Of a stretch of DNA of 9,457 bases, positions 1-5,179 are shown piece after piece (positions within the stretch are counted from its first letter, which is position 1; each line of letters opens with the position of its first letter). The notes under the pieces are model-generated. The model saw nothing but the letters and a program-made list of their open reading frames with translations. It was not told where the DNA came from and made no database searches. Source of the stretch: CAYYKK01 sp964467935 (GTDB lineage Bacteria; Myxococcota_A; Polyangia; Polyangiales; Polyangiaceae); NCBI GenBank assembly GCA_964467935.1, contig CAYYKK010000295.1, positions 1 through 9,457 of the forward strand, in the 5' to 3' direction. A program made the translations under genes and the position numbers.

Positions 1-295
1 CGCGAGCCGCGTGGGCGCCGCGTTCGTCGGCAACCTCTCCGACGTCCCGACGTTCGTCACGGACGGGGCGCTCGACCTCGTCGTCCCGACGCGCGCCCTC
101 GTCCCGGCGCTCGCGACCCTCGTGGGATCCGATCACGTGGCGAGAGAGTCGGCCTCGCGGATTCGCGTGGACGGCGACCTGGGCAGCCGGTTCGTCGCGG
201 TGAGCGCGTATCCGAGCGCCGGGCACATGGTGACCATGCTCGAGCCCGACGCGCTCTCCCGCGACGTCGAGTCGTGGCTCGCCAGCCACGACTAG
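1..295 (+). CDS. C-terminal fragment of a probable alpha/beta hydrolase
   Basis: The frame is open from the left edge (phase begins at base 2) to a TAG at 293-295, so this is the last ~97 residues of a gene that starts outside the window; the GTG at base 11 is unlikely to be the true start. Two patterns suggest the end of an alpha/beta hydrolase fold. The first is a beta strand followed by an acidic turn, 'VPTFVTDGALDLVVPTRAL', which fits the usual place of the catalytic acid ('G..D..VP'). About 45 residues later comes 'YPSAGHMVTMLEPDAL' followed by 'VESWLASHD', which fits the catalytic histidine loop and the final helix. The nucleophile elbow is not in the window, so substrate and class (lipase, esterase, peptidase) cannot be told. 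The gene converges on the lipoprotein gene and the two share a CTAG at their stops. No terminator hairpin is visible at its end. Confidence 0.6.
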   Translation, partial: ASRVGAAFVGNLSDVPTFVTDGALDLVVPTRALVPALATLVGSDHVARESASRIRVDGDLGSRFVAVSAYPSAGHMVTMLEPDALSRDVESWLASHD

Positions 296-1509
296 TCGAC
301 GCGCACCTCGAGGAAGTACGGCCCCGCATCGTATTCGGTCATGTCGGACCCGTCGACGAAGACGTAGTACGTGACGCCGGCGGTGACGCTGACGACGACG
401 CTGTTGACGCCGTTGTCCGTGAGGAAGGTCGGGTACGAGCACGTCAGCTCGGTCCCGGTGTCGCAGCTGCCTTCGCGGACGTAGAGCGTGTGGTTCCAGC
501 ACCCCGCGGGGAACGGGTCTTGGAGGCAGTACGGCGAGCCGGTTGCGTCGTTGCCGATCGTCACGGTGAGCGTCCCGTCCGCGCTCGGGACGAAGCCGAA
601 GACCTGATCGACGGCGGGCTGCGGCGTGCAGCTCGGATCGACGCTCTGGTAGTCGTCGTGCGATCCGATGCTGTTGTAGGGCGGCGGAGAGGCGGGCAAT
701 CGAAGGGGCGTGCCCTTCGTGACCGTGGTGGGCACGACGTGCCCGCAGGTGTCCGACGCGACGGTCGCCTCGATCTGGCAGGCGTTGGGGAGCCCCGGGT
801 CGCCGCACCCGTCGTTGGGCTTCACGCCCGGGCCCCCGTCGCACTGCTCTTGTGGAGCGTTGACGACGCCGTCGCCGCACGCGGGCGGCGCGCAGACGAC
901 GTCGAGCGAGAAGTCGCCGCTCGTCTTGTTCACGCCGTCCACGACGAGCGAATAGAAGCCGGCCGACACGGCCTTCGTGAGGGTCGCGCCGCTGACGAAG
1001 GGGTTCACGCAGTCCCCGCCCCCGTTCTCGCAGACGGGGCGGAGGGAGAACGCTCCCTCGAACGCACCCTGCGAGTGGATCGTGATGCCGAGCGTGCAGT
1101 CCTCGGGGAAGCCGAGCTGGTAGACGACGTCCGGGGCCGAGGTCGACGCGTCGGTGTCGGCGCAGAAGGTCTTGTAGTCGTCGTGCGCGCCGAGCGTGGT
1201 GCCGGTGATCGTGACGGACGAGCCCTGGTTCACCGTGACAGGCAGGCCGGGGCAGACGTCCGAGAGCGTGAGGAGCCCGCCGCCAGCGCCGCCGGCGCCG
1301 CCCGCTCCGCCCGCACCGGTCCCGGTGGACGACGACGTCGAGGTGTCGCCGCCCGCGCCAGACGACGACGCGCTCGTCGAGGACGCGCCGCCGACGCCCG
1401 CGGTCACGCCGACGGTGCCCGTGCCTTCGGTACCCGTCACGTTGATGTTGATGCATCCGAGCGCAGAGGGCAGCAGGCACAGCGGGGCGAGACGGAAAAG
1501 GTGGCGCAT
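292..1509 (-). CDS. Secreted lipoprotein with duplicated beta-rich domain around a Cys-rich myxobacterial repeat
   Basis: The 405-residue product begins with a lipoprotein signal peptide (positively charged start, hydrophobic core, 'PSALGC', lipid-modified Cys19), so it should be anchored in the cell envelope, probably the outer membrane. Residues about 24-78 are a Gly/Ser/Thr/Ala linker ending in four Ala-Gly-Gly units. Two related beta-rich domains follow (about 86-206 and 252-405), each starting near a 'G[AS]HDDY' motif (107-112 and 282-287) and ending in 'Y.[LF].VDG...' plus a strand. They resemble PPC-type pre-peptidase beta-sandwich domains. Between them, residues 211-244 match the Cys-rich repeat seen in many myxobacterial surface proteins (DUF4215-like: 'CGDGVVNAPQEQCDGG...DGCG'). 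No catalytic domain is seen, so a binding or structural surface role is inferred. The ATG at 1507-1509 is set by a good ribosome site (GAGGAGAA, complement of 1515-1522) and the signal peptide. It is divergent from thrS. Confidence 0.85.
   Translation of the reverse strand: MRHLFRLAPLCLLPSALGCININVTGTEGTGTVGVTAGVGGASSTSASSSGAGGDTSTSSSTGTGAGGAGGAGGAGGGLLTLSDVCPGLPVTVNQGSSVTITGTTLGAHDDYKTFCADTDASTSAPDVVYQLGFPEDCTLGITIHSQGAFEGAFSLRPVCENGGGDCVNPFVSGATLTKAVSAGFYSLVVDGVNKTSGDFSLDVVCAPPACGDGVVNAPQEQCDGGPGVKPNDGCGDPGLPNACQIEATVASDTCGHVVPTTVTKGTPLRLPASPPPYNSIGSHDDYQSVDPSCTPQPAVDQVFGFVPSADGTLTVTIGNDATGSPYCLQDPFPAGCWNHTLYVREGSCDTGTELTCSYPTFLTDNGVNSVVVSVTAGVTYYVFVDGSDMTEYDAGPYFLEVRVD
1279..1314 (-). repeat. 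9-bp tandem repeat encoding (Ala-Gly-Gly)x4
   Basis: Four imperfect 9-base units (GCG/GCC/GCT GGC GGN) in frame on the minus strand encode residues 66-77 of the lipoprotein linker. Third-position differences between units show the protein repeat is kept while the DNA drifts. Such a unit could change copy number without breaking the frame, altering linker length. This is low-complexity coding sequence, not a mobile repeat. Confidence 0.7.
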
Positions 1510-1604
1510 GCGGGTTCTCCTCGGCCTCGTGGGGGGCCAGCCGGGACAACGTCACAAGCCGGGCGGGCCATAAGGGGTCGTCGACGCGTCGGTGGGGACG
1601 GACG

Positions 1605-1633
1605 TTGAAAGGGCGCGGCGGCGCGACTAAGGC
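1605..1633 (+). promoter_or_regulatory. Possible thrS promoter
   Basis: TTGAAA at 1605-1610 matches five of six bases of the sigma-70 -35 consensus. Seventeen bases later, 1628-1633 reads TAAGGC, a poor -10 (three of six). If real, transcription would start near 1640 and give a leader of about 30 bases before the thrS ATG. The hexamer lies in an otherwise very GC-rich divergent spacer. I saw no comparable pair for the lipoprotein gene on the other strand. Weak evidence. Confidence 0.28.
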
Positions 1634-1639
1634 TCGTCC

Positions 1640-1671
1640 GGAAGACGGGTCACCGACCGTCCACACCGAAC
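1640..1671 (+). promoter_or_regulatory. thrS leader: SD-like GGAAG separated from the ATG by a hairpin
   Basis: No Shine-Dalgarno sequence lies at normal distance before the thrS ATG (the last ten bases are CCACACCGAA plus C). A purine run GGAAG occurs at 1640-1644, too far upstream on its own. Between them GACGG-g-TC (1644-1651) can pair with GACCGTC (1655-1661), 7 bp with one bulged G and an ACC loop, which would bring GGAAG to within about ten bases of the start. The E. coli thrS leader is known to have a ribosome site split by a hairpin that ThrRS binds for autoregulation. The likeness here is structural only, since the loop does not show a threonine anticodon. Confidence 0.35.
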
Positions 1672-3741
1672 ATGGCCCACCCCGAGAAGAAGACGCTCGC
1701 CGAGATCCTCGGCGATGACCTGAAGAAAGACCCCCAGATCGTCGGCGCGCGCGTCGGCGGGAGGCTCGTCGACGTGCACACGCCGATCGAGGCGCCCGCG
1801 AGCCGCGACGAGATCAAGGTCGTCCGCTCGAGCGACCCGGACGGTCTCTCGATCATCCGACACTCGACGGCGCACGTGATGGCGGACGCCGTTCAGCGCC
1901 TCTTCCCCGGGACCAAGGTCACGTTCGGTCCGTCGACGGACGCCGGCTTCTACTACGACTTCGACAGCCCGAAGGGCGCCTTCAACGACGAGGACCTTGC
2001 CAAGATCGAGGCGAAGATGAAGGAGATCGTCGCGGCGAAGAAGCCCTTCCGTCGCGAGGTGATCGGCCGCGAGGAGGCAAAGAAGCTCTTCCTCTCCATG
2101 GGCGAGACGTACAAGGCGGAGCACGTCGACCGGCTCCCGGCGGACGCGGAGATCTCGCTCTACCGGCACGGCTCGCTCGACGGCGCCGCGCAGGGACAGG
2201 ACGCGGGGCAGTGGATGGACCTCTGCGAGGGGCCGCACGTCCCGTCGACGAGGAACATCGGCGCGGTGAAGCTGACGAGCGTCGCGGGCGCGTATTGGCG
2301 CGGCGACGAGCGCAACCCGATGCTCCAGCGCATCTACGGGACGTCGTTCGCGACGCAGAAGGAGCTCGACGAGCACCTCCGGCTCCTCGAGGAGGCGAAG
2401 GAGCGCGACCACCGCAAGCTCGGCAAGGAGCTCGAGCTGTTCATGTTCCACGAGTACGCGCCGGCGATGCCGTTCCTCTTGCCGCGCGGCGCCTTCGTCT
2501 ACAACGCGCTCTGCGCGTACATGCGCGAGCTCTACCTCGACTACGGCTACGAGGAGGTCATCACGCCGCAGGTGTTCGACAAGCGCCTCTTCGAGACGAG
2601 CGGGCACCTGCCGAACTACCGCGAGAACATGTACCTGCCGATGACCGCCGACCAGATCGACGAGACGAAGCTCTCGCTGCGCGTCGGCGTGAAGAAGGCC
2701 GATGGACAGAGCTACGAGGACGCCGACCGCGCGCGCGATCAAGCCGTCGTCGAGCAGCTCGCCGACATCGAGCGCCTCGGGCTCAAGCCGATGAACTGTC
2801 CCAGCCACTGCCTCATCTTCGGGCAGCGGCGCCGGAGCTACCGCGAGCTGCCGTGGCGGGTCGCCGACTTCGGCCGCCTCCACCGCTACGAGCGCGGGGG
2901 CGTCGTGCACGGCCTCGCGCGCGTCAGGAGCTTCTGCCAGGACGACGCGCACATCTTCTGCCGGCCCGATCAGATCGAGGCAGAGATCGCGAGCTTCATC
3001 GAGCTGCTCTACGAGGTGTACGCCGCCTTCAAATTCGAGCGCGTCGACATCAAGCTCGCGACGCGACCGGACAAGCGCATCGGCTCCGACGCGCAGTGGG
3101 ATCAGGCCGAGAAGGCGCTCGCCGATGCGCTCGACAAGAAGGGCCTGCGCTACGAGATCGCCGAGGGCGAGGGTGCGTTCTACGGACCGAAGCTCGAGTT
3201 CCACATCCACGACGCGCTGAAGCGCTCGTGGCAGCTCGGGACGATCCAGGTCGACTACGCCCTGCCCGACCGCTTCGAGCTCGACTTTGTCGGGACGGAC
3301 GGCGCGGCGCACCGACCCGTGATGCTCCACCGCGCGATCCTCGGATCGCTCGAGCGCTTCCTCTCGGTGCTGATCGAGCACGTCGGCGGCGCGTTCCCGG
3401 TGTGGCTCGCGCCCGAGCAGGCCGTGGTCGTCACGGTGAGCGAGAAGCAGGTCGACTACGCGCACGAGGTGGTGCGGGTCCTGCGTGAGAAGGGCCTCCG
3501 CGCGCGCGCCGACGTCGGACCCGACAAGCTCGGCGCGAAGATCAGGGCGGCGCGCCTCACGCGCGTCCCTTACGTCGTCGTCGTGGGCGACAAAGAGGCC
3601 GAGGCGCGCAACGTCGCGCCGCGCTCGCGCGACTTGAACAAGGACCTCGGCGCCATGCCGCTCGACGCCTTCGCCGAGCTCGTGGCGAACGAGGCGAAGC
3701 CCCCGCGCGCGAATCGTTCGACGAGCCTTGCGTCGTCCTGA
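1672..3741 (+). CDS. thrS: Threonyl-tRNA synthetase
   Basis: This cytoplasmic class II synthetase charges tRNA-Thr with threonine using ATP. The 689-residue product (E. coli: 642) has a short TGS-like N-terminus (about 5-50). The editing domain follows with both metal-like motifs, H64-S-T-A-H68 and C185-E-G-P-H189, so mischarged serine should still be cleared. The catalytic core has the zinc ligands C376 ('PMNCP'), H427 ('QDDAHIF') and H553 ('MLHRAILGS'). Motif 2 is 'FGRLHRYERGG...GLARVRSF' with R405, and motif 3 has R562. The C-terminal anticodon-binding domain starts near 'FPVWLAPEQ' (575). Two departures stand out: about 40 extra residues (roughly 324-368) between 'NYRENMY' and the zinc cysteine, and PMNCPSH where most have PMNCPGH. 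ATG 1672 is the only start in the frame after the stop at 1606-1608. Its ribosome site is unusual. It is followed by infC, as in many bacteria. Confidence 0.97.
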   Translation: MAHPEKKTLAEILGDDLKKDPQIVGARVGGRLVDVHTPIEAPASRDEIKVVRSSDPDGLSIIRHSTAHVMADAVQRLFPGTKVTFGPSTDAGFYYDFDSPKGAFNDEDLAKIEAKMKEIVAAKKPFRREVIGREEAKKLFLSMGETYKAEHVDRLPADAEISLYRHGSLDGAAQGQDAGQWMDLCEGPHVPSTRNIGAVKLTSVAGAYWRGDERNPMLQRIYGTSFATQKELDEHLRLLEEAKERDHRKLGKELELFMFHEYAPAMPFLLPRGAFVYNALCAYMRELYLDYGYEEVITPQVFDKRLFETSGHLPNYRENMYLPMTADQIDETKLSLRVGVKKADGQSYEDADRARDQAVVEQLADIERLGLKPMNCPSHCLIFGQRRRSYRELPWRVADFGRLHRYERGGVVHGLARVRSFCQDDAHIFCRPDQIEAEIASFIELLYEVYAAFKFERVDIKLATRPDKRIGSDAQWDQAEKALADALDKKGLRYEIAEGEGAFYGPKLEFHIHDALKRSWQLGTIQVDYALPDRFELDFVGTDGAAHRPVMLHRAILGSLERFLSVLIEHVGGAFPVWLAPEQAVVVTVSEKQVDYAHEVVRVLREKGLRARADVGPDKLGAKIRAARLTRVPYVVVVGDKEAEARNVAPRSRDLNKDLGAMPLDAFAELVANEAKPPRANRSTSLASS

Positions 3742-3759
3742 ACAATCGTTTCTCATGCG

Positions 3760-3783
3760 ACGCGGCTCGGCCCCGAGCCGCGT
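3760..3783 (+). promoter_or_regulatory. Strong hairpin in the thrS-infC junction
   Basis: ACGCGGCTCGG (3760-3770) and CCGAGCCGCGT (3773-3783) are perfect inverted repeats of 11 bases separated by CC, giving at least a 10-bp stem with a 4-base loop. A further 4 bp (TCTC 3751-3754 with GAGA 3784-3787) can extend it across a 5-base bulge. No T-run follows (GTCGGCCC), so it is not an intrinsic terminator on the plus strand. It sits 18 bases after the thrS stop and about 35 bases before the infC ribosome site. A role in mRNA processing or stability, or in setting infC output, is inferred. Confidence 0.6.
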
Positions 3784-3818
3784 GAGAGTCGGCCCGGCGC
3801 GCATGCCGCCCCGCCCAG

Positions 3819-3826
3819 AGGAGAAG
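3819..3826 (+). promoter_or_regulatory. infC ribosome binding site
   Basis: AGGAGAAG is a clear Shine-Dalgarno match, but its AGGAG core ends 13 bases before the ATG at 3837, longer than usual. No ATG, GTG, TTG or rare ATT/ATC/ATA codon lies in frame between them, so the ATG remains the best start. A second in-frame ATG is at 3843. Confidence 0.6.
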
Positions 3827-3836
3827 TAGCCAGCAC

Positions 3837-4556
3837 ATGTCGATGAGACGTTTCGATCCTCGTCAAGCCCAGCGTGGACCCCAGATCCGAATCAACCAGC
3901 GCATCCGCGTGCCGGAGGTCCGCGTCATCGGCGACGATGGCGAGATGCTCGGCATCCTGCCGACGCACGAAGCGCTCCGCAAAGCCCAGGAGCGCGGCCT
4001 CGATCTGGTCGAGGTCAACCCGAAGGCCGAGCCGCCGGTCTGCAAGATCCTCGACTACGGCAAGTACAAGTACGACGAGAAGAAGAAGGCGGCCGAGGCG
4101 CGACGCAAGCAGAGCGTGGTCGAGATCAAGGAGATCAAGCTCCGCCCGAAGACGGACGATCACGATCTCGACTTCAAGACCCGCGCCGCGCAGCACTTCC
4201 TCGAGGCCGGCCACAAGGTGAAGTTCACGGTGCGCTTCCGCGGCCGCGAGATCACCCACCCTCAGGTGGCCCAAGAGCAGCTGCAGTGGATCGTCAGCAA
4301 GCTCGACGAGATCGCGAACGTCGAGGTGCGCCCCGCGATGGAGCAGCGGACGATGACCCTTCTGATGGCTCCGAAGCCCGGGGTCATGCAGAAGGTCGCC
4401 GCCGCCCGCGCTGCCGCCGAGAAGGCGCGGCAGAAGGGCCGCTCGGCCGAGGTCGACAAGGAAGAAGCACAGCGTGACGAAGCGCTCGCGCGCCTCGAGC
4501 AGCAGCTCGCGGACAAGCACGAGAGCGAAGGGCACGACGACGACGACGACGAGTGA
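3837..4556 (+). CDS. infC: Translation initiation factor IF3 with long C-terminal tail (Dsg-like)
   Basis: IF3 binds the 30S subunit, keeps subunits apart and checks start-codon choice. The 239-residue product is about 60 residues longer than E. coli IF3 (180). The N-domain spans about 14-84 and includes the family signature 'EVNPKAEPPVCKILDYGKY'. The lysine-rich linker is at 76-92, and the C-domain is about 93-179 with 'KTRAAQHFLEAGHKVKFTV' and 'MEQRTMTLLMAPK'. Residues 180-239 form an extra tail: an Ala/Arg/Glu/Lys-rich probable helix or coiled coil ending in DDDDDE. M. xanthus IF3 (the dsg product) also has such a tail, reported to matter for development rather than growth. The start here is ATG, unlike the rare AUU of E. 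coli and AUC of M. xanthus, which serve IF3 autoregulation. thrS lies 95 bases upstream. A terminator follows at once, so rpmI-rplT are not co-transcribed downstream. Confidence 0.96.
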   Translation: MSMRRFDPRQAQRGPQIRINQRIRVPEVRVIGDDGEMLGILPTHEALRKAQERGLDLVEVNPKAEPPVCKILDYGKYKYDEKKKAAEARRKQSVVEIKEIKLRPKTDDHDLDFKTRAAQHFLEAGHKVKFTVRFRGREITHPQVAQEQLQWIVSKLDEIANVEVRPAMEQRTMTLLMAPKPGVMQKVAAARAAAEKARQKGRSAEVDKEEAQRDEALARLEQQLADKHESEGHDDDDDE

Positions 4557-4583
4557 GGTCGTCCGCGGGCGGACCTTCTTTTT
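4557..4583 (+). terminator. Intrinsic terminator after infC
   Basis: Immediately after the infC TGA, GTCCG (4561-4565) pairs with CGGAC (4570-4574) around a short CGGG loop; an alternative pairing joins GGTC (4557-4560) and GACC (4572-4575). The run TTCTTTTT (4576-4583) follows directly. A T-run this strong is rare in this GC-rich DNA, which supports a working terminator and the end of the thrS-infC transcript. Confidence 0.75.
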
Positions 4584-4590
4584 GCGCGCT

Positions 4591-4602
4591 CCACCGCGGT
4601 GG
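4591..4602. repeat. 12-bp perfect palindrome upstream of the small lipoprotein
   Basis: CCACCGCGGTGG is its own reverse complement and lies 65 bases before the ATG at 4668, in the 84-base stretch between the infC terminator and the lipoprotein. Its place would suit an operator or regulator site for the lipoprotein promoter. GC-only palindromes arise by chance in such DNA, and I see no second copy in the window. Confidence 0.35.
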
Positions 4603-4658
4603 CGCCCGAGGAAGGTCGCTCCAAGGGTTCTCGTATCTGGTCTGCCGTGAACGAATTC

Positions 4659-4663
4659 GGAGG
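4659..4663 (+). promoter_or_regulatory. Ribosome binding site fixing the small lipoprotein start
   Basis: GGAGG (4659-4663) lies four bases before the ATG at 4668. It decides in favour of this ATG over the in-frame GTG at 4599, which would add 23 residues and bury the signal peptide. Confidence 0.7.
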
Positions 4664-4667
4664 AAGA

Positions 4668-5033
4668 ATGAAGAAGCTGGTCTGTCTCGCGTTGGTCGGT
4701 GTCGCCGCTCTCTCGGGTTGCAAGAGCAAGGAAGAGAAGGCCGTCGACCTCGTCGAGGCATACGCCAAGATCCTCGACGACACCGCGACCGATTGCGACA
4801 AGGCCGGGAAAGCGGCGCTCGACTTCGCCAAGGCTCACGAGTCGGACTTCAAGGAGCTCTCGTCCGCCCCGAAGCCGGAGGGTGACGACAAGAAGAAGTT
4901 CGAGGAGAAGTACAAGGACCGCATGATGAAGGCGATGGAGAAGACGATGGGCGTCGCGACCAAGTGCGCGACGAACGACGGCTTCCAGAAGAACATGCAG
5001 GAAGCCTCGAAGCTCATGTCGATGGGCAAGTGA
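4668..5033 (+). CDS. Small charged lipoprotein of unknown function
   Basis: The 121-residue product starts MKKLVCLALVG and has a textbook lipobox LSGC, with Cys18 as the lipid-anchored residue. The mature protein (about 104 residues) is rich in Lys, Asp and Glu, looks almost wholly helical, and has a likely break at 'SSAPKPEGDD' (65-74). Two cysteines, C43 ('TDCDK') and C100 ('TKCATND'), sit in the two helical halves and could form a disulfide in the periplasm. The C-terminal part is Met-rich ('DRMMKAMEKTMG', 'SKLMSMGK'). After Cys18 the sequence is KSKEE, with no Asp at +2, so outer-membrane sorting is expected by the E. coli rule. It has its own ribosome site and is bounded by terminators on both sides, so it is probably a single-gene transcript. 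I do not recognise the family and assign no function. Confidence 0.85.
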   Translation: MKKLVCLALVGVAALSGCKSKEEKAVDLVEAYAKILDDTATDCDKAGKAALDFAKAHESDFKELSSAPKPEGDDKKKFEEKYKDRMMKAMEKTMGVATKCATNDGFQKNMQEASKLMSMGK

Positions 5034-5042
5034 GCGCGCGCG

Positions 5043-5065
5043 GCGACTGACCGAGTGGTCGTCGC
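5043..5065 (+). repeat. Hairpin just after the small lipoprotein gene
   Basis: GCGAC-t-GACC (5043-5052) pairs with GGTC-GTCGC (5057-5065): 9 bp with one bulged T and a GAGT loop. It begins ten bases after the TGA. No T-run follows, so alone it is not a terminator. It precedes the true terminator by about ten bases and may protect the 3' end of the mRNA. Confidence 0.5.
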
Positions 5066-5074
5066 ACGAGCGAG

Positions 5075-5112
5075 GAGGCCGATCCCCACGGGGGTCGGCC
5101 TCTCTTCATTTT
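5075..5112 (+). terminator. Intrinsic terminator after the small lipoprotein
   Basis: GAGGCCGA-t-CCCC (5075-5087) pairs with GGGGTCGGCCTC (5091-5102): 12 bp with a single bulged T and an ACG loop. TCTTCATTTT (5103-5112) follows. It ends the plus-strand lipoprotein transcript before the convergent kinase gene. Read from the other strand no T-run follows the stem, so it is a poor terminator for the kinase gene, whose own terminator I could not find. Confidence 0.72.
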
Positions 5113-5179
5113 CGCGGCGTCGTCACCGCCGCTCGCGACGCTCGTCTCCGCCGGGGTCGTGCCGACGCGTCCCGCGAGC

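Noticed and set aside
1582..1591. Palindrome CGACGCGTCG in the divergent spacer
   Set aside because: Ten-base palindromes of C, G and few A/T are expected by chance in this composition, and no second copy or flanking promoter supports an operator.
274..1608. A 444-codon plus-strand frame opposite the lipoprotein
   Set aside because: The minus-strand product has a signal peptide, lipobox, ordered cysteines and a ribosome site. The plus-strand one has only Arg/Val/Ala runs.
3760..3787. The thrS-infC hairpin as an intrinsic terminator
   Set aside because: No T-run follows the stem, and infC has only a ribosome site and no convincing promoter of its own after it.
1627..3804. A 725-codon open frame on the minus strand opposite thrS
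   Set aside because: thrS is certain from its motifs. The antisense frame is open because high G+C at third codon positions removes stops. Its product is Arg/Leu/Val-rich low-complexity sequence with no recognisable domain.
4599..4667. Upstream GTG start for the small lipoprotein
   Set aside because: It would place 23 charged residues before a clear signal peptide, and the ATG at 4668 has GGAGG just before it.
5113..5179. Terminator for the kinase gene on the minus strand
   Set aside because: A 6-bp stem (GCGGCG/CGCCGC) exists, but read on the minus strand it is followed by GAAAATGAAG with no T-run.
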